From Flavicella sp964230805 (GTDB lineage Bacteria > Bacteroidota > Bacteroidia > Flavobacteriales > Flavobacteriaceae): a DNA stretch of 19,055 nt. The translations under genes were made by a program, and so were the position numbers. Positions 12,929-19,055 of the stretch are shown piece after piece (position 1 is the stretch's first letter; each line of letters begins with the position of its first letter). The stretch spans positions 1 through 19,055 of the forward strand of contig CAXRIA010000017.1 of the NCBI GenBank assembly GCA_964230805.1. Reading direction: 5' to 3'. The notes beneath the pieces were generated by a model. The model was not told the origin of the DNA. It saw nothing but the letters and a program-made list of their open reading frames with translations, and did no database searches.

Positions 12929-13939
12929 TTATTTTTGAGCGCGTTGCCATTGCCAAGCAGATTTCAACGCTGTTTCCAAAGAAATTTCCGTTTTCCAGTT
13001 CAGTTCTTTGTTTGCTAGGCTTGTATCTGCATAGGCAGCCGTGACATCTCCTTCTCGCCTTCCTACAATTTTATAGTTTAGCGGTTTTTTAGTCACTTTT
13101 TCAAAAGCTTGGATCACTTCCAGTACAGAGGAGCCTTTTCCTGTGCCAATATTGAAAACTTCAAAATTTTCTTTGTTCTTTTTTTCAATCAATCGATGCA
13201 AGGCAGCAATGTGTGCTTTTGCCAAATCAACGACATGAATATAATCTCTTATGGCCGTTCCATCGGGGGTTGGATAATCGTCTCCAAAAACAGACAATTC
13301 TTTTCGAATTCCCGCAGCTGTTTGGGTGATATAGGGAATTAAGTTTTGCGGAACGCCTAAAGGCAATTCACCTATTTTAATGCTAGGATGCCCGCCGATA
13401 GGATTGAAGTAACGCAAGGCGATGGCATTTAAATTTAGAGCTTTGCAAGTATCCCTGATAATGATTTCACCGGCTTGCTTGGAATATCCGTAAGGCGATT
13501 CAGCGGGTTTTACCGGTGCCTTTTCGGTGATGGGTAGCGTATCAGCTTGTCCATATACCGTACAAGAAGAACTGAAAATAAAATTTTCGATGTTATGAGC
13601 AGTCAATTCTTGTAATAAATATACCAAGCTATTCAAGTTGTTCTGGAAGTAATCCAAGGGCTTAGAGACGCTCTCGCCCACAGCCTTGTAGGCAGCAAAA
13701 TGAATAACACCGTCAATCGAATATTCGTTGAAAAAAGATTGGACTGCTTTTTGATTTCTCAAATCAAGATTTACAAAAACAGGTGGAATACCTGTAATTT
13801 CGGTAATGTTTTCCAATACCTCTATTTTGCTATTCGACAGGTTGTCGATAATGATCACTTCATATCCTTTGTTTTGGAGTTCCACAACGGTGTGCGATCC
13901 TATAAAGCCCAATCCTCCGGTTACTACTATTTTTTTCAT
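12929..13939 (-). CDS. galE: UDP-glucose/UDP-N-acetylglucosamine 4-epimerase
   Basis: This 336-residue short-chain dehydrogenase-fold epimerase interconverts UDP-glucose and UDP-galactose by transient oxidation at C4 with bound NAD. The NAD-binding GGLGFIGSH is at residues 8-16, the catalytic Ser125 is in SSSCTVYG, and Tyr150/Lys154 form the YxxxK pair in SPYGYSK. The C-terminal REGDVTAAYAD aligns with E. coli REGDLPAYWAD, putting Ala302 where E. coli has the gate Tyr299. A small residue there is associated with acceptance of UDP-GlcNAc/UDP-GalNAc, so dual activity is inferred. Its ATG follows the stop of the upstream aminotransferase gene after a single base, so both are one operon, probably for surface polysaccharide precursors. 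The shared palindromic terminator lies beyond its stop. Confidence 0.95.
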   Translation of the reverse strand: MKKIVVTGGLGFIGSHTVVELQNKGYEVIIIDNLSNSKIEVLENITEITGIPPVFVNLDLRNQKAVQSFFNEYSIDGVIHFAAYKAVGESVSKPLDYFQNNLNSLVYLLQELTAHNIENFIFSSSCTVYGQADTLPITEKAPVKPAESPYGYSKQAGEIIIRDTCKALNLNAIALRYFNPIGGHPSIKIGELPLGVPQNLIPYITQTAAGIRKELSVFGDDYPTPDGTAIRDYIHVVDLAKAHIAALHRLIEKKNKENFEVFNIGTGKGSSVLEVIQAFEKVTKKPLNYKIVGRREGDVTAAYADTSLANKELNWKTEISLETALKSAWQWQRAQK

Positions 13940-13940
13940 A

Positions 13941-15071
13941 TCACGTATTTAAAAAATTAAGAATTGTTTCAATGATGTAATCTTGTTGTTCCGTTTCCAA
14001 TTCTGTGTGCATTGGCAATGAAATTACAGATTTTACCAACTGATTGGTCGCTTTGAAATCTGCATCATTGTAACGCGTATTTGCATACGGTTTTTGATGG
14101 TGCAAAGGGATGGGGTAATAAATTGCGTTTGGAATGTCGTTCGCATTCAAATGTTCCTGTAAGGCATCTCTATCAGCATCGATAATTTGCAAGGTGTATT
14201 GATGATAAACATGGCTGGAAAAATCAGCGGTTGCTGGCGTGATAATTTTATCACAATTTGCAAATCCAGCAGTATAGTAGGTGGCTGCTTTTCTTCGCGC
14301 TTCACAATAAGAATCGAGTAATTCAAGTTTGATACGCAAAATGGCGGCTTGGATACTGTCAAGTCTTGAATTTACACCAACAAATTCATGGTGGTATTTT
14401 TTGTGCATACCGTGGTTTGCAATGCCACGAATGCTATGTGCCAAGGCATCGTCATTGGTAAATATTGCGCCACCATCGCCATAACAACCCAAGTTTTTGG
14501 ATGGAAAGAAAGAGGTGGTTCCGATGGTGCCAATAGTTCCTGCTTTTTTTGTCGTTCCATTTTTAAAAATATAGTCGGCACCGATGGCTTGCGCAGTATC
14601 TTCAATGACATATAAGTCGTGTGCACGGGCAATCTCTAAAACAGCCTCCATATTTGCGCATTGTCCGAACAAATGAACGGGAACAATGGCTTTTGTTTTT
14701 GGTGTGATGGCTTTTTTTAAAGCATCAATACTGATGTTAAATGTATTTGGCTCTACATCCACCAGAACGGGAGTCAATTTTAAAAGGGCAATTACCTCCA
14801 CCGTTGCAGCAAAGGTAAAGTCAACAGTAATCACTTCATCTCCTTCTTTTAAACCCAATGCCATCATGGATATTTGCAAGGCATCGGTTCCATTTGCACA
14901 AGGAATCACATGTTTGACATCCAGGTAAGATTCCAGATCTTGCTGAAATCCTTTCACTTCAGGACCATTTATGAATGCCGAAGATTCGATGACATCAACA
15001 ACCGCTTTGTTGACCTTGTTTTGGATTTTTTCATATTGACTTTTTAAGTCAACCATTTGAAGCTTTTTCAT
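13941..15071 (-). CDS. DegT/DnrJ/EryC1/StrS aminotransferase, WbpE-like
   Basis: The 376 residues form a PLP-dependent sugar aminotransferase of fold type I. The internal-aldimine lysine is Lys192 in FFPSKNLGCYGDGGA, Asp158 and Gln161 (IEDTAQ) contact the cofactor, and CANGTDAL (58-65) binds its phosphate. From memory the sequence closely follows Pseudomonas WbpE, including PVHLFGQCA, SFFPSK-LGCYGDGGAIFTNDD and VGVNSRLD. WbpE aminates C3 of a UDP-2-acetamido-hexuluronate to give UDP-GlcNAc(3NH2)A. That substrate is an inference here, because the dehydrogenase/oxidase partners are not in the window; another UDP-keto sugar is possible. It is translationally adjacent to galE. A TATTTTTG -7 element at 15103-15096 lies just upstream in the region shared with the divergent hydrolase gene. 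Confidence 0.9.
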   Translation of the reverse strand: MKKLQMVDLKSQYEKIQNKVNKAVVDVIESSAFINGPEVKGFQQDLESYLDVKHVIPCANGTDALQISMMALGLKEGDEVITVDFTFAATVEVIALLKLTPVLVDVEPNTFNISIDALKKAITPKTKAIVPVHLFGQCANMEAVLEIARAHDLYVIEDTAQAIGADYIFKNGTTKKAGTIGTIGTTSFFPSKNLGCYGDGGAIFTNDDALAHSIRGIANHGMHKKYHHEFVGVNSRLDSIQAAILRIKLELLDSYCEARRKAATYYTAGFANCDKIITPATADFSSHVYHQYTLQIIDADRDALQEHLNANDIPNAIYYPIPLHHQKPYANTRYNDADFKATNQLVKSVISLPMHTELETEQQDYIIETILNFLNT

Positions 15072-15095
15072 ATTTGTTCACTTTTCAAGTGTCTA

Positions 15096-15103
15096 CAAAA
15101 ATA
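15096..15103 (-). promoter_or_regulatory. Probable -7 element for the aminotransferase-galE operon
   Basis: TATTTTTG on the minus strand matches TAnnTTTG and lies 24 bases before the ATG at 15071. No clear -33 TTTG is present 19 bases upstream. Confidence 0.45.
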
Positions 15104-15119
15104 CGTAATTCTAGTGAGG

Positions 15120-15147
15120 TTGATCTGAATATCTTTCACTATATTTA
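15120..15147 (+). promoter_or_regulatory. Possible promoter of the penicillin-acylase-family gene
   Basis: TTG at 15120-15122 and TATATTTA at 15140-15147 resemble the -33 and -7 elements, with 17 bases between. The box ends 21 bases before the ATG at 15169. Confidence 0.4.
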
Positions 15148-15168
15148 GTTGACAAACTAAAGGTTACC

Positions 15169-17565
15169 ATGACAAACGTAAGAATAAAAATTTTATTGAG
15201 CTTCTTTGGGGTCTTGGTTGTGTTGCTCTTTGTTGTGTTTCAAAATCAAAAGCCAAAATATCGAGGAAAGTTAAAACTCAATGAGATTGCAGAAAAAGTA
15301 GATGTTTATTTTGATGAGATGGGAGTGCCTCATATTTATGCATCCTCAAAAAAAGAGGCCTACAGGGCCTTGGGGTATGTCCATGCACAAGACCGATTAT
15401 GGCAAATGGAGTTGTTGAGGCGTATTGCCGCAGGACGATTGTCTGAACTTTTCGGGGAAAAAACAGTAGATGTCGACATGTTTTTTAAGACTTTGGGGAT
15501 CGAGGAAGCCGCAGAAAAAACACTTGATAAATTGGCCAAAGATTCCGAGTACTATCAATTAAGTCAGGCATATCTGGGAGGAGTCAATCAATTTATTGAA
15601 GAAGGAACCACTCCTATCGAGTACCATTTACTTGGATTGGAAAAAGAGTTTTTTCAATTGAAAGATGTTTACAATGTATTTGGGTATATGGCTTTTAGTT
15701 TCGCCATGGCACACAAAACGGATCCACTTTTGTCCGATCTCAAAGCAACATTGGGCATGAAGTATTTGAAAGATCTCCCTATTGACGTTGACACTCTAAT
15801 AACCAGTATCCATGGAGATGCAGCTTACAGCAGTGTTGCTTCAAATGTGAGCCGTTCTCTTACTGAAGTTTTTGATAAAATACCAGTTCCGCTTTTTATC
15901 GGAAGCAATGCTTGGGTATTGGGACCAAAAAAAACATCAACAGGGCAAGTACTTTTTGAAAACGACCCTCACATTGGTTTTGCGCAGCCCTCTGTTTGGT
16001 ATCAAGCACATCTTAAAACCCCCGATTATGAAAGTTATGGGTTCTATTTAGGGTTGACACCATTTCCACTTTTAGCACACAATCGAGATTATGCCTACGG
16101 AATTACGATGTTTGAAAATGACGACATTGATTTTTATTACGAAGAAGCGGATGAAAATAGTAAACAATACGTGTACAAAGACACAGTGATGGATTTTTCC
16201 TATGCAGAAAAAAGCATTCAAGTGAAAGATTCGGAGGATGTTGTCATATGTGTAAAAAAATCAATTCATGGCCCTATCATAAACTCAGTCTTGGAATCTG
16301 TAATTTCAAAAAAGCCACTTGCGATGAGTTGGGTATATACCAATTTGGAAAACAAATTGTTACAAGCCTGTCACGGTATGTCACACGCCAATTCCTTGAA
16401 AGGATTTGAAGAAGCTGTGCGTTTGATTCATGCTCCAGGGTTAAATATTATGTATGGAGATGCGAAAGGAAATATTGCATGGTGGGCAGCAGCGAAGCTA
16501 TATACAAGAGAAAATCGAGCGAATCCGAAATTTGTCTTGGATGGTGCGTCTGGCAAAGATGACCAATTGGATTTTGTGGATTTTTCCAAAAATCCGCAAG
16601 CGATAAACCCAAAAAGTGGGTATGTTTATTCTGCCAACAACCCCTCTTTTGCATGGGTGCAAGAAAACGGGGGTTTTCGAAAAAAAGGATATCCTGGCTA
16701 TTATTTACCCGAAGATCGCGCCAAAAGAATTGTTTCGATTCTTGATTCTAAAGAAAAATTTACGAAAAAGGAGATGCAAGAAATGGCACTGGATGTGACG
16801 TCTAGCACGGCCCTCACATTTTTAAAATACTTCGAATTGGATAAAGTTTTGAAAACTTCGTTAACACCAACAATGCAAATGGCTGTTGATGTGCTCTTGG
16901 AATGGAGGGGAGATTTTATAAAAAACTCGGTGGCAGCAACGATCTATTTCAAAATGGTCTATTTGTTTTTAGAAAAAACAATGAAAGATGAAATGGGCGT
17001 CGCATATTTCAACAAATTTTTAAATACACATTTGCAAAAAAGAGCCGTTCATTTTTTGATATCCAATGAGCAGTCTGTATGGTGGGATAACATTCATACC
17101 TCAAAAGTTGAAAATAGAGATGACATTTTAAAAGCGGTTTTCAAACAAGCAATTACAGATTTAGAAAAGCAATTCGGGAAAGATATTTCAGTTTGGAAAT
17201 GGGGAAGTATACATCAACTCAAGCACAAACATGCCATGGGAGAGGTGGCTGTTTTGAGTCCTTTTTTGAACGTAGGTCCTTTTGAGGTTGACGGTGCCAA
17301 TGAGGTATTGAACAACCTGCAATTTCCTATCGATTCTACTGGAGTTTATCATGTGAAAGGAGGTGCCTCGACAAGACGAATCATTGATTTTTCGAATATT
17401 GAAAAAAGCAGTGCTATTTTGCCGACAGGTCAATCCGGCAATCCATTCAGTAAACATTACAAAGATCAAGCTGAAAAGTATGTTCAAGGAGATTATGTTC
17501 CTATGCTCCTGAACAAGGAATTCATTAGAAAATCCAAAGATCATTTGGTGTTTATAGCAGAGTAG
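15169..17565 (+). CDS. Penicillin acylase family N-terminal-nucleophile hydrolase
   Basis: The 798-residue precursor belongs to the penicillin amidase/acylase family: Ntn hydrolases that self-cleave into alpha and beta chains and hydrolyse amides such as penicillins or acyl-homoserine lactones. A hydrophobic N-terminal segment (about residues 6-24) after a short basic stretch acts as signal or anchor and has no lipobox Cys, so the enzyme faces the periplasm. The alpha-chain part shows YVHAQDRLWQMELLRR. Ser246 in FIGSNAWVLG is the expected cleavage site and nucleophile of the beta chain, followed by the usual ENDPH(I) at about 264-269. SANNPSF (Asn490/491) supplies the oxyanion-type Asn. All hallmarks of an active enzyme are present. 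The substrate cannot be deduced. It stands alone, divergent from the aminotransferase operon and converging on cysM with a 9-base gap. Confidence 0.93.
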   Translation: MTNVRIKILLSFFGVLVVLLFVVFQNQKPKYRGKLKLNEIAEKVDVYFDEMGVPHIYASSKKEAYRALGYVHAQDRLWQMELLRRIAAGRLSELFGEKTVDVDMFFKTLGIEEAAEKTLDKLAKDSEYYQLSQAYLGGVNQFIEEGTTPIEYHLLGLEKEFFQLKDVYNVFGYMAFSFAMAHKTDPLLSDLKATLGMKYLKDLPIDVDTLITSIHGDAAYSSVASNVSRSLTEVFDKIPVPLFIGSNAWVLGPKKTSTGQVLFENDPHIGFAQPSVWYQAHLKTPDYESYGFYLGLTPFPLLAHNRDYAYGITMFENDDIDFYYEEADENSKQYVYKDTVMDFSYAEKSIQVKDSEDVVICVKKSIHGPIINSVLESVISKKPLAMSWVYTNLENKLLQACHGMSHANSLKGFEEAVRLIHAPGLNIMYGDAKGNIAWWAAAKLYTRENRANPKFVLDGASGKDDQLDFVDFSKNPQAINPKSGYVYSANNPSFAWVQENGGFRKKGYPGYYLPEDRAKRIVSILDSKEKFTKKEMQEMALDVTSSTALTFLKYFELDKVLKTSLTPTMQMAVDVLLEWRGDFIKNSVAATIYFKMVYLFLEKTMKDEMGVAYFNKFLNTHLQKRAVHFLISNEQSVWWDNIHTSKVENRDDILKAVFKQAITDLEKQFGKDISVWKWGSIHQLKHKHAMGEVAVLSPFLNVGPFEVDGANEVLNNLQFPIDSTGVYHVKGGASTRRIIDFSNIEKSSAILPTGQSGNPFSKHYKDQAEKYVQGDYVPMLLNKEFIRKSKDHLVFIAE

Positions 17566-17574
17566 AACTGTTTT

Positions 17575-18462
17575 TTACTCGAAAAGATCAGAGGACAAGT
17601 AGCGATCGCCTCGGTCGCAAATAATAGCGACCACAATACCGGACTCTATAGAATTTGCAATTTTTACAGCTGTTGCCACAGAACCCCCGCTACTCATTCC
17701 TGCAAAAACACCTTCCTCTTTGGCAAGACGCTTGGTCATTGCTCTTGCTTCGTTTTCGCTTACTTCCAAAATAGTGTCTACTTTGGAACGATTGAATATT
17801 TTGGGCAAATATTCTTCTGGCCATTTTCGAATTCCTGGAATTTTAGACCCGTCACTTGGATGCGCACCGATAATCTCGATTGCTGGATTTTTTTCTTTTA
17901 GGTAGGTAGAAGTGCCCATAATGGTTCCCGTGGTTCCCATAGCTGACACAAAATGAGTCACTTTTCCCTCGGTATCTCTCCATATTTCTGGCCCTGTAGT
18001 TTTGTAATGTGCTTTCCAGTTGTCGTCATTTGCGAATTGATTGAGCATTACATAGCCTCCCTCGGCCACTTTTTGATCTGCATAATCTCGAGAGCCAATG
18101 ATGCCCTCTTCAGCAGGTGTTAAAATTACTTTTGCACCGTAGGCACGCATCGTTTGTGTGCGTTCTTTGGTTGAATTTTCTGGCAAGACCAGTTCAATTT
18201 CTATATTCAATAGTTGTGCGATCATGGCCAATGCAATCCCCGTATTTCCACTGGTCGCCTCAATCAGTTTGTCTCCTTTTTTAATAGCACCTCGATCCAA
18301 GGCAGAAGCGATCATGTTATAGGCAGCACGGTCTTTTACACTTCCACCAGGATTGTTTCCTTCTAGCTTGAGTAATAATTTTACATTTTTATTTGAGATC
18401 AAATTTTGAGCCTCTACAAGTGGTGTATTCCCAATCAGGTCCACCAGTTTGTTAAATTTCAT
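17575..18462 (-). CDS. cysM: O-acetylserine (or phospho/thiosulfate-type) cysteine synthase, CysM-like
   Basis: This PLP enzyme makes cysteine from O-acetylserine and sulfide (CysM also uses thiosulfate). The 295 residues match the shorter CysM length. The PLP lysine is Lys43 in EGNNPGGSVKDRAAYNM, a form closer to E. coli CysM (EGNNPAGSVKDR) than to CysK. TSGNTGIALAM binds the substrate carboxylate, AMGTTGTIMG holds the PLP phosphate, and the C-terminal ICDRGDRYLSSDLF also follows CysM. It lies 76 bases downstream of the serine acetyltransferase gene on the same strand, so the pair covers serine to cysteine and probably forms an operon. The stop lies nine bases from that of the convergent acylase-family gene. 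CysM-type is likely; in-vivo sulfur donor is not shown. Confidence 0.93.
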   Translation of the reverse strand: MKFNKLVDLIGNTPLVEAQNLISNKNVKLLLKLEGNNPGGSVKDRAAYNMIASALDRGAIKKGDKLIEATSGNTGIALAMIAQLLNIEIELVLPENSTKERTQTMRAYGAKVILTPAEEGIIGSRDYADQKVAEGGYVMLNQFANDDNWKAHYKTTGPEIWRDTEGKVTHFVSAMGTTGTIMGTSTYLKEKNPAIEIIGAHPSDGSKIPGIRKWPEEYLPKIFNRSKVDTILEVSENEARAMTKRLAKEEGVFAGMSSGGSVATAVKIANSIESGIVVAIICDRGDRYLSSDLFE

Positions 18463-18484
18463 AGTATTGTCATTTTGAGTTTTC

Positions 18485-18525
18485 AGTAAAAGTCGTTTTT
18501 GAAATGAAAACGAAGTTCTTTTACT
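18485..18525 (-). other. Imperfect hairpin in the cysE-cysM intergenic region
   Basis: AGTAAAAG (18485-18492) pairs with CTTTTACT (18518-18525), and inner CGTTTT (18494-18499) pairs with AAAACG (18507-18512). The two stems are offset by one base on one side and five on the other. No clean T-tract follows on the minus strand. It could adjust cysM expression relative to cysE or protect an mRNA end. Confidence 0.45.
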
Positions 18526-18538
18526 TTTGAACTAGTCT

Positions 18539-19055
18539 TTATTTTTTTTCTTTGATACGCACTTCAGTGGTAGTCGTATTCATAACGACAGAATTTTTAG
18601 GCACCGAACGTGTAACCCATGAATTTCCTCCAACGATGCTGTTTTTTCCTATAATCGTTTCACCACCTAAAATTGTTGCGTTGGCATAAATGCATACTTT
18701 TTCTTCTACCGTTGGATGTCTTTTGGCATCTTTCATGTCTTTGCTTACACTCAAGGCCCCCAAAGTAACTCCTTGGTAAATTTTTACATAGGGTTGGATA
18801 ACGGTTGTTTCGCCGATGACAATTCCTGTTGCATGGTCAATGAAAAATGGCGAAGCAATTGTCGCTCCAGCATGTATGTCGGTTCCCGTAATACGATGCG
18901 CATATTCACTCATGAGTCTCGAAAAAAGCAACATATCAAGCAAATACAGTTCATGACTTAACCGATAAATGGCAATGGCATAAAATCCTGGATAGGTCAA
19001 ATAAACTTCTTCAATACTATTAGACGCCGGGTCGTTTTCTAAAATATAGGCAGCA
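18539..19055 (-). CDS. cysE: Serine O-acetyltransferase, EpsC/CysE-type (5' truncated by the window end)
   Basis: It acetylates serine with acetyl-CoA to give O-acetylserine, the substrate of the cysM product. The frame stays open from the window edge (AAYILENDPASNSIEEVYL precedes the TTG at 19000), so the N-terminus lies beyond 19055. The visible 171 residues include DPAS...YPGFYAIAIYRLSHEL of the helical domain, then the left-handed beta-helix with ITGTDIHAGATI, DHATGIVIGET (the His of DHATG is the expected catalytic base) and YQGVTLGAL. The linker SVSKDMKDAKRHPTV is longer than the E. coli GGTGKSGGDRHP form and fits Bacteroidota EpsC-like enzymes. The C-terminus ends KEKK, without the terminal Ile that E. 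coli CysE uses to bind CysK. Confidence 0.93.
   Translation of the reverse strand, partial: AAYILENDPASNSIEEVYLTYPGFYAIAIYRLSHELYLLDMLLFSRLMSEYAHRITGTDIHAGATIASPFFIDHATGIVIGETTVIQPYVKIYQGVTLGALSVSKDMKDAKRHPTVEEKVCIYANATILGGETIIGKNSIVGGNSWVTRSVPKNSVVMNTTTTEVRIKEKK

Noticed and set aside
1..19055. CRISPR array, insertion sequence, prophage, toxin-antitoxin or defence system
   Set aside because: No short regularly spaced repeats, transposase, integrase or phage genes, and base composition and gene content look uniform; MazG here is the metabolic pyrophosphohydrolase type, not a toxin-antitoxin pair.

Overview
This window looks like chromosomal DNA from a member of the Bacteroidota, most likely class Flavobacteriia and probably family Flavobacteriaceae. 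The DNA is AT-rich. The first gene ends in a type IX secretion (T9SS) sorting domain. Several start regions carry the Bacteroidota promoter signature (TTTG, about 19 nt, then TAnnTTTG), and Shine-Dalgarno sequences are weak or absent. The protein set (GH3-family protein, DUF2797 protein, WbpE-like aminotransferase, short EPSP synthase with an HAGTTMRF motif) also fits that group. The genus cannot be fixed from this sequence.

Layout. Bases 1-844 hold the 3' end of a secreted protein with a duplicated, probably carbohydrate-binding domain. Bases 914-2710 form a tight operon of a small MazG-type pyrophosphohydrolase, an 84-residue membrane protein and aroA. Three separate plus-strand housekeeping genes follow: queA (2974-4023), rlmN (4146-5204) and a long-chain polyprenyl diphosphate synthase (5279-6256). 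A GH3-family gene (6270-7790, minus) converges on the synthase gene and diverges from a DUF2797 gene (7964-8761, plus). A LacI-family regulator (minus) follows, its stop codon overlapping that of the DUF2797 gene. Next come an unrecognised multi-pass membrane protein (10062-10952, minus) and a YhhQ/VUT-family queuosine-precursor transporter (11086-11775, minus), which diverges from fabD (11938-12819, plus). A perfect 36-bp palindromic terminator separates fabD from a minus-strand pair: a WbpE-like aminotransferase and galE, 1 nt apart. A penicillin-acylase-family hydrolase (15169-17565, plus) converges on cysM (17575-18462, minus), which lies downstream of a serine acetyltransferase gene (18539 onward, minus) cut by the window end.

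Functional links. queA and the YhhQ-type transporter both belong to queuosine metabolism, and rlmN is another RNA-modification gene. cysE and cysM give the two steps from serine to cysteine. The aminotransferase and epimerase form a nucleotide-sugar module. The epimerase has alanine at the position that in E. coli GalE is the Tyr299 gate, so it may also act on N-acetylated UDP-sugars.

The window is mostly core metabolism. I see no CRISPR array, mobile element, defence island, rRNA or tRNA, and no clearly new multi-gene system. The points most worth following are the GH3/DUF2797 divergent region (dyad over a promoter element, possible small RNA), the GIY-YIG-like look of the DUF2797 protein, the strong hairpin upstream of queA, and the epimerase gate residue. 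No gene-free stretch exceeds 300 bases.
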